Shown here: positions 32,202 through 40,005 of the stretch, piece by piece
How positions within the stretch are numbered: the first letter of the stretch is position 1
Layout of the letters: every line of letters begins with the position of its first letter
From: Chthonomonadaceae bacterium
GTDB lineage: Bacteria; Armatimonadota; Fimbriimonadia; Fimbriimonadales; Fimbriimonadaceae
Direction of reading: 5' to 3'
Length of the DNA stretch: 64,000 bases
NCBI GenBank assembly: GCA_015709495.1
Contig: CP054189.1
Location: 2,833,188 to 2,897,187 of the forward strand
Notes under the pieces: model-generated
Databases searched by the model: none
Told to the model about the DNA's origin: nothing
Seen by the model: only the letters and a program-made list of their open reading frames with translations
Position numbers and translations under genes: made by a program

Positions 32202-32376
32202 CGATCCTCGAGGCCTGAAGGACCGCGAGGTTACAGCGAAGGCCGAAGGCCTGGAATCCGTGCCACCCGACCGATCCTCGAGGCCTGAAGGACCGCGAGG
32301 TTACAGCGAAGACCGAAGGCCTGGAATCCGTGCCACCCGACCGATCCTCAAGGCCTGAAAGGCCGCAAGAATACAT
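32202..32376 (+). repeat. 70-bp tandem repeat, about 2.5 copies
   Basis: Units start with CGATCCTC(G/A)AGGCCTGAA at 32202, 32272 and 32342. The first two are nearly identical over 70 bases; the third is partial and diverged after about 30 bases. Units contain short GC-rich self-complementary pieces (GGCCGAAGGCC). No function is evident. Confidence 0.8.
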
Positions 32377-32527
32377 CCGAGCGCCCCGGTCTGACTCGAT
32401 GAGCGGACGTGGAAGTGTAGGGCCGGGTGCCCGCGTCTGACTCGATGAACAGACCGGGAAACTTGAGGTAATTCCCCCTCGCCCGTCCGCGACCAGGGAG
32501 GGATTCCTCCAAAATCGGTCTACGGCA

Positions 32528-32640
32528 GGGGCGAAACTCTAGGCTCTCCGTTGTATGATGGACATGGGAACATGATTCCGACCCTTGAGTTCGCGGACAC
32601 GGGCCTGCAGACGAATAACGTCTGGAGTTCGTCAAGTACC
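32528..32640 (+). pseudogene. Isolated decayed RHS core fragment
   Basis: The bases CTCCGTTGTATGATGGACAT at about 32545 match the RHS core anchor of the 16-23 kb array, followed by an equivalent of GNMI, a deletion of about 35 bases, and GCGGAC...CTGCAGACGAATAACGTCTGG matching the later core. It is 9.4 kb from the array with housekeeping genes in between. It is followed, as in the array, by small membrane-protein genes. Confidence 0.7.
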
Positions 32641-32708
32641 CGCGTCTGCCCCCAGAGTCCGTCGGAACTTTTGCTTCCAGATGTTGACTTAAGCGAGGCC
32701 CTTTCGCA

Positions 32709-33002
32709 GTGACCTGTTTGGACTGGATGCTGATTGGGCTTATCGTTTTGGCGCTTCTTGGGGAGGTGACTATCGCACTATCCATTCGAAACATGCTTCG
32801 CAATGACCGAAAATCGGCAATACTTAGCATTGTTTACGCATGTTGCGCCATCATCGTTGCGGTTCTTGGGGTATTGCGCTTGGTGAAGTATGAAATCGCT
32901 GTGCCCTTCTGTCTTTTGATCGTGTCTCGGCAGCTCAGTTGTGAGCCTTATACGAATAATAAGCCAATAGACAACTTGAATTCTCGCAATGCGGATGATT
33001 AA
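32709..33002 (+). CDS. Small membrane protein, orphan array-type gene
   Basis: Protein of 97 residues, GTG start. Two hydrophobic spans (WMLIGLIVLALLGEVTIAL and ILSIVYACCAIIVAVLGVL) and a partial third, then a polar Asn-rich tail. It lies 70 bases after the RHS remnant, in the place where immunity-like genes occur in the main array. AT-richer than the flanking housekeeping genes. No family recognised. Confidence 0.5.
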   Translation: MTCLDWMLIGLIVLALLGEVTIALSIRNMLRNDRKSAILSIVYACCAIIVAVLGVLRLVKYEIAVPFCLLIVSRQLSCEPYTNNKPIDNLNSRNADD

Positions 33003-33297
33003 CAAGTATGTTGTTGTTTGGGAATTCCTTCTCACTCTTCGAGAAACAGCAGGGCCTCTTGCTACTGGACGCTCCTTTTTTCTCTCTAGAGCGATGATTG
33101 GGGTCAACGGATCGCAGGCTCCTGAGGGTATTGTAAATGGATTCACGGGGCTACTTGGCGGCCCTGGGTCGCTTGCACTGGGGGGATGGCTACAGCTTGG
33201 AACAGAGGGCTTGACGACGCTAAATTGCTCATCGGTCTGCAACCCGGTGACGCCGACGAGAGCGTATGGGGATTCTAAGTGGAGTACTTTCGAATAG
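32989..33297 (+). CDS. Doubtful hypothetical protein
   Basis: An open frame of 102 codons overlapping both neighbours slightly. It shows MRMINKYVVVWEFLLTLRET at the start and a Gly-rich middle (GIVNGFTGLLGGPGSLALGG). Composition is not strongly protein-like and no ribosome site is clear. It could be a decayed toxin-tip remnant. Confidence 0.25.
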   Translation: MRMINKYVVVWEFLLTLRETAGPLATGRSFFLSRAMIGVNGSQAPEGIVNGFTGLLGGPGSLALGGWLQLGTEGLTTLNCSSVCNPVTPTRAYGDSKWSTFE

Positions 33298-33629
33298 CAA
33301 TAGGGGGCCTGTGCCTTTGGTTTATGGGATATTTCGCGGGAAGTTGCGTTGGCATGAAATCCGTTCTGCTGAGACTTCTCGTGGCAGTAGCCCTTCCCAT
33401 CCCTCAGCTCGCGTCCTTTGCATACTGGGGTCACTTTCTATGGTCGCCCATGGCCTGGGTACTTCAGGTTGTCAGCATTCTTATGGCGGTGTTAGCGATT
33501 GCTACTGATGCGCTCCTTCAGGGGCCGTCTCGCTCTTTCGAAGTCGATGAGATCAAGTCGATACTTTGCGATGTGTTTCTCCTCTTCGGAGCTGCTGCCG
33601 GAACCATCCTTGCTCTTAGTAGATACTGA
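33279..33629 (+). CDS. Small multi-span membrane protein, orphan array-type gene
   Basis: Protein of 116 residues with GTG start. Four hydrophobic segments: RIAIGGLCLWFMGYFAGSC, LLRLLVAVALPIPQLASFAY, WVLQVVSILMAVLAIATDAL and ILCDVFLLFGAAAGTILAL. Size and topology resemble candidate immunity proteins D and E of the main array. Function unknown. Confidence 0.5.
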   Translation: MEYFRIAIGGLCLWFMGYFAGSCVGMKSVLLRLLVAVALPIPQLASFAYWGHFLWSPMAWVLQVVSILMAVLAIATDALLQGPSRSFEVDEIKSILCDVFLLFGAAAGTILALSRY

Positions 33630-33787
33630 GGTTCTGATGCAGTACGTTGTCTTCGCGGTTTGGTGTCCTTGCCGGGAGCTACGCATTCGCCAGCGACGAC
33701 TTCGAAGTCGGACCGAGTCGAGACCCCGCGCCACCTTTCTTGACATCTTTCAGGCCGGACTTCGGCCACCCACTGAGGATGCATGAC

Positions 33788-34492
33788 ATGAGTACCTATT
33801 CACTCGTGAGAGCGCTTCGCGAATTTGCCTCCTGGCTAAAGCGGAGCTTTCGTCTCGGCCCGGAGGAACGTGCTACTGTAGAGATGCTCATGAGGGAGTT
33901 CGAAGATACTGCGTACAGGCTAGGTAAAGCGGCCGATGCAATCGCCAAACCCACCGAGATTATCGATACTTCGTCCGAGGAGTATCTGTACATGCAGCGA
34001 CAGCTTGAGTTGACGCCGTTACGCGACCGGTTCGGTGTGCTTGTGCGATCGCTGCACGAGCAACTGCGCCGAGGTGAGTTCATGCTCAGGAGCCGCGAGT
34101 CCGTTACCCCATGGGAAGGAAGGAGGTTGATGCAGGCCTATACGAGTGTCTTGATCAGTAGCATGTATCTGCGCTCGCAACTGCGCTTAGTGGCTGCTTC
34201 TCTGCTGGAAGCTTCTGAGAGGGATGACAATAGTTGCATGGAGATCGATGACATCGAGTGGATGTTCTCTGCGTTGATGGACTGGCTGATGCTCGACTTA
34301 AGCAGCTTCTTTAGCGACGCAGAGGTTGTCACTACTGAGCTAAGAACTTGGTTGATACTGAGCGACGAAGGGCAAGTGCGCCAGTTAGAGGAGTGTGTCG
34401 CGATCCTGTCGCCGACCACAGCCTGTCAGATAATGGAAGTGGTGGTACTGGCGCACTCGAGGAGGGAGGTATGCGTGACGTCGGGTTCTTGA
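33788..34492 (+). CDS. Helical hypothetical protein
   Basis: Protein of about 234 residues from ATG 33788 (frame open from 33647). It is helical throughout, with basic N-terminal part (LREFASWLKRSFRLGPEERA) and acidic middle (MEIDDIEWMFSALMDWLMLD), and no hydrophobic spans. It may be a soluble effector or immunity-type protein given its place among orphan small genes. No family recognised. It overlaps the next gene by 22 nt. Confidence 0.45.
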   Translation: MSTYSLVRALREFASWLKRSFRLGPEERATVEMLMREFEDTAYRLGKAADAIAKPTEIIDTSSEEYLYMQRQLELTPLRDRFGVLVRSLHEQLRRGEFMLRSRESVTPWEGRRLMQAYTSVLISSMYLRSQLRLVAASLLEASERDDNSCMEIDDIEWMFSALMDWLMLDLSSFFSDAEVVTTELRTWLILSDEGQVRQLEECVAILSPTTACQIMEVVVLAHSRREVCVTSGS

Positions 34493-34716
34493 GGCGGGCA
34501 ATGATGCGCATAAAGAGAGTTGAAGTCGGCGGATATCGGCGCCCTTGCGGGGGGCTACGCATTGTTCTGGAGCGAATCGGGGATCGCGGTGGAGCGGAAC
34601 CCTGTTCTCTCTTCTCTCACCCCGCCGAGGATGGATTTGAGCGGACCTTGACGGACGCGGGGTTGCCTTTCAACAGCATGCACTGCGGCGATGGTTCTTG
34701 GCCGTCTAAGAAATAA
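34471..34716 (+). CDS. Small hypothetical protein
   Basis: Protein of 81 residues. The ATG at 34471 is preceded by the strong purine run GAGGAGGGAGGT, which decides the start; the frame upstream is open from 34348. The sequence (MRDVGFLRRAMMRIKRVEVG, ending HCGDGSWPSKK) is basic and has no recognised domain. It overlaps the end of the helical gene upstream. Confidence 0.4.
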   Translation: MRDVGFLRRAMMRIKRVEVGGYRRPCGGLRIVLERIGDRGGAEPCSLFSHPAEDGFERTLTDAGLPFNSMHCGDGSWPSKK

Positions 34717-34718
34717 CA

Positions 34719-35036
34719 ATGAAGCCTTTGAAGAAGAGGCCTTGGCCCACGCTTGTTCGGGGCAAGGTCAAGATTATGATGGCCAGTCTTTTCGCGCATC
34801 TATCAAGAGCCCTCGATCCAAGGGCTGGTAGATCTGCTCAAAGGCCTGTTCTTGGGCGCTTCTTGGTGAGTTCCTTTTGGTTCGCGGTTTATGTGGTGGT
34901 CGTGGCGACAATTCGGGGGCCGTACCGCGATCCAGTTGGAGTCTATACGTTCCTCATTGTGGGTGTCTCGATTGTCAATGCGATTGTGTTTTGGCTACGA
35001 GGCGATTTCCGTGGAGGTGGTAAGCCTCGTCACTGA
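34719..35036 (+). CDS. Small two-span membrane protein
   Basis: Protein of 105 residues beginning two bases after the previous stop. A basic N-terminal half is followed by two hydrophobic helices (VSSFWFAVYVVVVATI and VYTFLIVGVSIVNAIVFWL) and a short basic tail. Last gene of the orphan cluster. No family recognised. Confidence 0.45.
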   Translation: MKPLKKRPWPTLVRGKVKIMMASLFAHLSRALDPRAGRSAQRPVLGRFLVSSFWFAVYVVVVATIRGPYRDPVGVYTFLIVGVSIVNAIVFWLRGDFRGGGKPRH

Positions 35037-35403
35037 GAGGCCCTTGGGATACTCCTACCCCGTTGGGGTCGAGGGTGTTCCTGACAGCGCGACGGCTTCC
35101 GTGTCGGGCCATCCGGTAGCTTTCTTGGGGACCGGGCCCAAGCCAAGGGCGATGCCCTTCGCTTTAGCATGTCGGCCCGTTGGGCCTGAGGTTCGCGTTT
35201 CCGAAGGCGGAACCTGCGCGATTCGGGGTGTGCTCTTCGAGTCCGACCAGGCTCCCCGGGGCCGGCCCCTCATCCCCTTAGTCCCCTTCTCCCCCAGAGG
35301 GGCGAAGGGGAGATCTTCCCTGCTGCACCGTCCCGGAGCCGACACGGCGAACGTATGATCGGCATCATAGACGCAGGAAGGCGATGCTCCTACCTTTACG
35401 GAA
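35037..35403. other. Intergenic gap with palindromic GC element
   Basis: About 370 bases with no supported gene. At 35264-35318 lies a C-rich/G-rich palindrome: CCCCTTC (35283-35289) pairs with GAAGGGG (35304-35310) with CCCC/GGGG inside. It resembles the element inserted in ubiD at 54151-54210. The NnrS-like gene begins at the end of the gap. Confidence 0.5.
35264..35318. repeat. Dispersed palindromic C/G-rich element, copy 1
   Basis: The text CCCCTCATCCCCTTAGTCCC followed by CTTCTCCCCCAGAGGGGCGA and AGGGG matches, with a few changes, the CCCCTCACCCCCTGG...CTCTCCCCCGGAGGGGCGAGGGG element at 54151-54210. Such boilerplate palindromes are dispersed in many bacterial genomes between genes. Confidence 0.6.
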
Positions 35404-36765
35404 GTGAAGTCTTTTCAACTTCCCGAGCTTCGAGTCGTTGCCCAGCAGATTCCAGAGACAGGCTCGACGGACCGGGCGCAGACGGAGATCTACCGACCCT
35501 TCTTCGTCGCGGGCATCCTGAGCGTCCTCACGGCCGGATGCCTTCTGGGCGCGGTCGCGCTTTTGGGGATCGCACTCAATTCGAGCTACACCGTCTCCGC
35601 GTGGACTCCCTACATCCTCGCCCACGCGAATTCACAACTCTATGGGTGGGTCGGGTTCTTCGTGATGGGCTTCTCGATGCAACAGCACGCGCCCACGGTC
35701 GCCACCAAGGCGTCGTTTCTCCGACTGGCCCACGCGGCGCTGGTGTTGATGGGACTCGGGATCGCGGTCAGGTTTGCAGCCGAGCCTCTCGTGGCGGTCG
35801 ATCGAGGGCTTTGGATTCCGATCGGAATGGCCGCTTGCTGGGCTCAAGCCGCCGCGGTTCTGCTCTACCTTTACAACATCACCTTCAATCGCTTTCGGAG
35901 CGGCGAGAAGATGCCGTGGCAGTCAATTCTCGTGCTCGGGTCGCTTTCGTGGCTGCTCGCAGTGACGCTGGCGGAGCCGTTTTTCTTCGTCGCCTCGCAC
36001 GGAACGGACCCTCAGGCTCGCATTCTGTTCATCGCGGAGTGGTTCGTGCCCTATCGCGACGCTCAGTTCCTCGGTTTCGTCGCCTCGATGGTGTTTGGGG
36101 TCGCGCTCGTGAAGATGTACACCTGCTTCGGCGCGCAGGAGGCCTGCCCGAAGCTCGGGTTGGGCGGGTACGCGGTCTGGACTGTGGGGCTGTTGGCCCG
36201 GATGGGCGGTTGGGTCTATGCGTTTCAGAACGGCCTCGAAGGCGACTCGCGCCTCATTTATCACGCCGGGGGCCTCCTGCTTGCCGCCGGCGCGGTGATG
36301 ATGGTCCTCGCAACGCGCATGTTCGCGACGCTCGATATCGCCGCGCCATCGCAGAAGTTCGTTCGGGCGGCGTTTAGCTGGCTGATCCTTGGCGGGGTTC
36401 TCATCGCGGTCGAGCCGCTCCACCTCGCCGCCATCGGCCACCCGTTTTCCCACGCCTACCTCGGGGCGATCCGTCACGCGATCACCGTTGGGTTTATTAG
36501 CCAAATGATCGTGGGCGTGGGGATGCACGTTGCCGCCAGGATGAACGACATCCCGGCCAGGTACGAGCGCCCGCTTTGGGCGACGTTTTGGCTTTTGAAC
36601 CTGGGAAACGCCGCTAGGGTCGGGCTGGAGATCGCAACCGACTACTCTCCCGGCGCATTCCTTCCCATGGGAATCACCGGATTCGTGGAGCTTGCCGGGC
36701 TCGCGCTTTGGGCCGCTTACATGCTCCGGACCATGCTCCGCCCCAAGAGCCTAGTCGTTGCGTGA
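35404..36765 (+). CDS. NnrS-like heme/copper membrane protein
   Basis: Integral membrane protein of 453 residues with about 12 spans. IYRPFFVAGILSVLTAGCL at the N-terminus, HANSQLYGWVGFFVMGFSMQ, FVPYRDAQFLGFVASMVFGV, and the late AIRHAITVGFISQMIVGVGM with conserved His residues follow the NnrS pattern (membrane protein linked to nitric-oxide metabolism). Start GTG 35404. It is followed five bases later by a Crp/Fnr regulator, and nnrS is typically controlled by a Crp/Fnr protein (NnrR). A general cytochrome-oxidase-subunit-I-like protein is the alternative. Confidence 0.65.
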   Translation: MKSFQLPELRVVAQQIPETGSTDRAQTEIYRPFFVAGILSVLTAGCLLGAVALLGIALNSSYTVSAWTPYILAHANSQLYGWVGFFVMGFSMQQHAPTVATKASFLRLAHAALVLMGLGIAVRFAAEPLVAVDRGLWIPIGMAACWAQAAAVLLYLYNITFNRFRSGEKMPWQSILVLGSLSWLLAVTLAEPFFFVASHGTDPQARILFIAEWFVPYRDAQFLGFVASMVFGVALVKMYTCFGAQEACPKLGLGGYAVWTVGLLARMGGWVYAFQNGLEGDSRLIYHAGGLLLAAGAVMMVLATRMFATLDIAAPSQKFVRAAFSWLILGGVLIAVEPLHLAAIGHPFSHAYLGAIRHAITVGFISQMIVGVGMHVAARMNDIPARYERPLWATFWLLNLGNAARVGLEIATDYSPGAFLPMGITGFVELAGLALWAAYMLRTMLRPKSLVVA

Positions 36766-36769
36766 CACA

Positions 36770-37489
36770 ATGGAGATAATGGCTTCGCGTCCGGAACGAC
36801 CCACTAACCTCGCCGTCGTCGAGTCATGCACTCTTCTCAATTCGGTCCCCGTGGCGGACAGGCAGCAGGTAGCCAACAACTCGTTCATGGCATACGCCGA
36901 GCGCGGCGAGGTGATATGGCTCGCAGGGACCGCCGCAGAGTGTTGCGTGATCGCAGGTACAGGCTTCATCAAGATGACCAAGCTGTCGTCGTCCGGGCAT
37001 GAAGTGACAATGGAACTGCTCGGCCCGGGCCAAGTTCTGGGCTTGATGGCGGTCATCGAGGGGCGGCAGTTCCCCCTTTCGGCGGTCTCGGTGACGAACT
37101 GTTGGTACCTGAAAGTTCCGTCTCGTGTCATCTTGCCGATTTACCAGGCTAACTCGAACCTGAAGGACCAAGTGGTGCGCACCATCGGCCCCCGCGTTAG
37201 GCGCGCCCACGAGATGATGTCGCGATTCTCGACCGGCAGCGCGGAAGAGTGCATCGCGGCGGTGCTCTTCATTCTCGCTGACAGCTACGGGACGCACAAG
37301 GGCAATAAGGTTCGTTTGGACGTACCGTTGACCCGGCAGGAGATCAGCGAAATGGCCGGAACGACCGTGGAGACTACGATTCGAGTGATGTCGCGGTGGC
37401 AAAAGTCCGGAATCGTTCGGACCGAGCACCAGATGATCACGATTCTCGATGCCGAGCGGCTCGACCGCATCATGCGCGACATGCCTTGA
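36770..37489 (+). CDS. Crp/Fnr family transcriptional regulator
   Basis: Protein of about 239 residues. An effector barrel (GEVIWLAGTAAECCVIAGTG, then VTMELLGPGQVLGLMAVIEG), a dimer helix and a winged helix with VPLTRQEISEMAGTTVETTI. It starts at ATG 36770 (TTG 36758 possible), just after the NnrS-like gene, so both are probably one transcript. Role in nitrosative or oxygen sensing is inferred from this pairing. No N-terminal Fe-S cysteine cluster is seen, which fits NnrR/DNR-type heme sensors rather than Fnr. Confidence 0.85.
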   Translation: MEIMASRPERPTNLAVVESCTLLNSVPVADRQQVANNSFMAYAERGEVIWLAGTAAECCVIAGTGFIKMTKLSSSGHEVTMELLGPGQVLGLMAVIEGRQFPLSAVSVTNCWYLKVPSRVILPIYQANSNLKDQVVRTIGPRVRRAHEMMSRFSTGSAEECIAAVLFILADSYGTHKGNKVRLDVPLTRQEISEMAGTTVETTIRVMSRWQKSGIVRTEHQMITILDAERLDRIMRDMP

Positions 37490-37496
37490 TTGCCGA

Positions 37497-37502
37497 TATA
37501 AT
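37497..37502 (+). promoter_or_regulatory. -10 element of the CMD gene, leaderless geometry
   Basis: A consensus TATAAT begins 8 bases after the regulator stop. Six bases (GGCGGC) separate it from ATG 37509, so the transcript should begin at the start codon. This is the clearest leaderless arrangement in the window. Confidence 0.55.
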
Positions 37503-37508
37503 GGCGGC

Positions 37509-37835
37509 ATGGGCAAGGTTCCCGGCCACTATTCGAGGTTTCTCGAAAAGCACCCTGAGGTCGCTTCGGCCTACAGAAAGCTCAGTCAAGCCGTAGCGGA
37601 GGACGGTCCGCTCGATCCCAAGACCTGCGCCCTGATCAAGCTGGGGATGTCGGTGGCGGCCAATCGCGAAGGCGCTACGCACAGCCACACGCGCAAGGCG
37701 ATCGAAGCAGGCGCGACTCCCGACGAAATCCGCCACGCCGTGTTGCAGGGCACCACCACGCTGGGCTTTCCGCAGATGATGGCAGGCCTCGCTTGGGTCG
37801 AAGACGTTCTCGCGGGGTCCCGATCGGACGCATAG
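37509..37835 (+). CDS. Carboxymuconolactone decarboxylase-family protein
   Basis: Protein of 108 residues of the CMD/AhpD-like helical family. Recognisable parts: LDPKTCALIKLGMSVAANRE, then HSHTRKAIEAGATPDEIRHA and GFPQMMAGLAW. The AhpD CxxC redox pair is absent (only one Cys), so peroxidase-reductase activity is unlikely; a small decarboxylase-like or unknown role is possible. The upstream part of the same frame from 37449 overlaps the regulator and is not used. Confidence 0.82.
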   Translation: MGKVPGHYSRFLEKHPEVASAYRKLSQAVAEDGPLDPKTCALIKLGMSVAANREGATHSHTRKAIEAGATPDEIRHAVLQGTTTLGFPQMMAGLAWVEDVLAGSRSDA

Positions 37836-37845
37836 GAATAGCGAC

Positions 37846-38973
37846 TCAGACCGTTCGCAACTCGCGCTCGATCTCTTTGGCGAGCGATCGGAACGTGGGC
37901 AGCGAATGGGAGTAAAAGGCCTTCCAGCCGTCGCAGAGAACGCTCTTGGTCTCCGGCGCAGAACCAGGGGGTCCTCGGTGCTTGAGGCAATCCCCCGCGC
38001 AAAGCTCCAAGTAATCGCACCTCTGACAATCGGAGTGCCACCGAGGTTTGCGGGCTCCGAACTCCACATACTTGGGCTCTGCGAGCATCTCCACCCAAGC
38101 GTGAGATCGAACGTTGCCGAGGCTGAGTTCCGACCGCACGAAGAAGTCGCAGGGGTACACGTCGCCGCTGAACTCGACCACGAAGTACTGGCAACAGTTC
38201 GTGTCCATCGGGCATAGAGTCGGCCGCCCGAGCACCAGCTTGTTCACGATCGAATCGAACTGGCGGACGGAGACCCTGCGAGTGTCCGACTTGCGCCATT
38301 CCTCGAAGACATCACTGAGGAACTGCCCCCAGGCCTCGCCACCGACCGCGAAATCCGCGAGAGCGCCGGCGGGGTCGAACTCGACGCAAGGGATGTATTG
38401 GTGGAAGTCGAACCCCAGACTCTTGAGGTAGCGGTACACCTCCTTGCCGTGGGGAGCGTTCGCTTGCGTCACAACGCACAGCACGTTGCATTCGACGCCG
38501 TGCTTGCGGAGCGTTTCCAGGCCCGCGATCACCTGCTCATGAGTGGCGCGGCCTGGCGTCGAGAGCCTGTGCTCGTCGTGAATCTCCGGCGGACCGTCGA
38601 TGCTGACGCCGACGAGGTATTCGTGCGCCTTCAGGTGGCGAGCCAACTCGTCAGTGAGGAGGGTTGCGTTCGTTTGCAGCCCGTTCGAGACCCGCCCGCC
38701 CGGCGGTGAGTACCGGTCCTGAAGCTCGGCGACCCTTTCGAAGAACTCCAGGCCCATCAGGGTCGGTTCGCCGCCTTGCCACAAGAAGATGTGCTCATGC
38801 AACGGAACGGACAGATAGGTTCGGATGATCGCTTCCAGGGTCTCGTCCGTCATCCGATGCTTCTTTCCCGGGTAGAAGTCGAGGTGGTCGAGGTAGAAGC
38901 AGTACCGGCAGCGGAGGTTGCAGTCGGCGGAAACCGGCTTGATCAGGAGGCTGAAAGGGCGAACGCGCTGCAT
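37846..38973 (-). CDS. Radical SAM/SPASM anaerobic sulfatase-maturase-like enzyme
   Basis: Protein of 375 residues. The radical SAM cluster motif is CNLRCRYCFYLD (CxxxCxxC). WQGGEPTLMGLEFF and LVGVSIDGPPEIHDEHR follow as in anSME enzymes, which oxidise a Cys or Ser of type I sulfatases to formylglycine. The C-terminal SPASM part carries further cysteines: MDTNCCQYFVVEFSGDVYPC and CQRCDYLELCAGDCLKH for two auxiliary clusters. No sulfatase is in the window, so the partner is elsewhere or the substrate differs. It is convergent with the CMD gene, 10 bases apart. Confidence 0.87.
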   Translation of the reverse strand: MQRVRPFSLLIKPVSADCNLRCRYCFYLDHLDFYPGKKHRMTDETLEAIIRTYLSVPLHEHIFLWQGGEPTLMGLEFFERVAELQDRYSPPGGRVSNGLQTNATLLTDELARHLKAHEYLVGVSIDGPPEIHDEHRLSTPGRATHEQVIAGLETLRKHGVECNVLCVVTQANAPHGKEVYRYLKSLGFDFHQYIPCVEFDPAGALADFAVGGEAWGQFLSDVFEEWRKSDTRRVSVRQFDSIVNKLVLGRPTLCPMDTNCCQYFVVEFSGDVYPCDFFVRSELSLGNVRSHAWVEMLAEPKYVEFGARKPRWHSDCQRCDYLELCAGDCLKHRGPPGSAPETKSVLCDGWKAFYSHSLPTFRSLAKEIERELRTV

Positions 38974-39198
38974 TTCGATCGGACGATGCTATCCTGGCAC
39001 GATTCGGTCTCTCCATCAAAGTGTGGGAAGTCCGCGGGACGGTTCCGCAAGCAATACCGCCGCCCCCTGAGCCAGGCTCAAACGCTGGGCCCAAGGCAAC
39101 GCGCGGAACCTGGTGACCGTTCGTATCGCCAAGCTTCCAAGAGAGAGAACTGACACAAATCTGTCACAAATCACGACGTTTCGGTCAACTCTAGTTTG

Positions 39199-39828
39199 AT
39201 GCAATTCAAATGGATGAAAAGGGGCAACCTAGGGCGCGGGACGCTGGCCGCTTTGGCTGCGCTCGGGGCGGCTCAGGCTGTCGCAATCTTCTACGACTTC
39301 GACTCCCTCGCCGATGGCGTACACAGCCCGAGTGATGTGCCCGGCCTTACCATCGAAACCGGCAGCGTCGATGTCTGGGCCAATGTGGGCGACACGATCA
39401 CCTTCAGCTCGGTGATTCCCCAGTTTCTTGTCTCCGGCAACTACGGAAACGCCTCCGACAAGATCATTTATGCGGGGGCGACAAAGGACTTGCTCATCAC
39501 GCCCGATAGCGCGTTCACCTCCGCGTCCGTTTGGTCGGACGGCTTCGATGGCGCGGGACAAGACGTGATCCGGATCCTTGGGCTTGCCGCAACAGGGAAT
39601 CCGTACGAGTACCTCGTGCTCGATTACGACGGCGGGCTCGACGGCCTGATTCAAATAGCGGTTGATTCCTCGACGTTTGACGCCATCATCTTGGAGTGTA
39701 CGACCGAGCAAGAGGGCTTCAACGATCTGGACCTGACTCCGGTCCCCGAACCTGCGACGCTCGCTGCCCTTGGGATGGGGCTGGGCTTACTCTGCCGCCG
39801 GGGTCGAAGCACAAGCTCAAGGGCCTGA
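39199..39828 (+). CDS. PEP-CTERM sorting-signal protein
   Basis: Exported protein of about 209 residues. The signal peptide is KRGNLGRGTLAALAALGAAQ plus AVA, the body is beta-rich with no recognised family (YDFDSLADGVHSPSDVPGLT), and the tail is TPVPEPATLAALGMGLGLLC followed by RRGRSTSSRA. TTG 39196 and ATG 39214 are other possible starts. Together with the next gene it forms a pair of PEP-CTERM genes in tandem. Confidence 0.78.
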   Translation: MQFKWMKRGNLGRGTLAALAALGAAQAVAIFYDFDSLADGVHSPSDVPGLTIETGSVDVWANVGDTITFSSVIPQFLVSGNYGNASDKIIYAGATKDLLITPDSAFTSASVWSDGFDGAGQDVIRILGLAATGNPYEYLVLDYDGGLDGLIQIAVDSSTFDAIILECTTEQEGFNDLDLTPVPEPATLAALGMGLGLLCRRGRSTSSRA

Positions 39829-39970
39829 GCCCTTCAACGGCGGCGTTCGACGTTGGAGATGCCCACGGGCTCAGAGTACCAAGATAAGGGCTTTCTCAAC
39901 AGAACCGGCAATCTTGCTAGCCGTATTCCTACGGAGATGCGTTACCATACTCACGGACCCGCTCTGCGGG

Positions 39971-39992
39971 AATTGTGGTTTTTCCCACAATT
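39971..39992 (+). promoter_or_regulatory. Hairpin directly before a ribosome-binding site
   Basis: AATTGTGG (39971-39978) pairs with CCACAATT (39985-39992) around a six-base loop. The Shine-Dalgarno sequence GAGGAGG starts two bases later (39994-40000) and the TTG start is at 40006. The AT-rich hairpin may affect ribosome access or mark an operator; it is too far from the upstream stop and lacks a T-run for a terminator. Confidence 0.4.
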
Positions 39993-40005
39993 TGAGGAGG
40001 AGGAT

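Larger units (their letters stand above)
31958..32708. other. Gene-free stretch with repeats and an RHS remnant
   Basis: About 750 bases after the Lnt-like gene contain no protein-like frame. They hold a tandem repeat (32202-32376), then a decayed RHS core fragment (32528-32640), then about 70 bases leading to a small membrane-protein gene. Minus-strand frames here are created by the tandem repeat and are not believed. Confidence 0.6.

Noticed and set aside
32202..32376. CRISPR array or coding repeat protein
   Set aside because: Units are directly tandem without unique spacers, and the only frames are repeat-driven without start sites.
39016..39204. Short minus-strand frame upstream of the radical SAM gene
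   Set aside because: No ribosome site or domain; it runs through the intergenic region between the radical SAM and PEP-CTERM genes.
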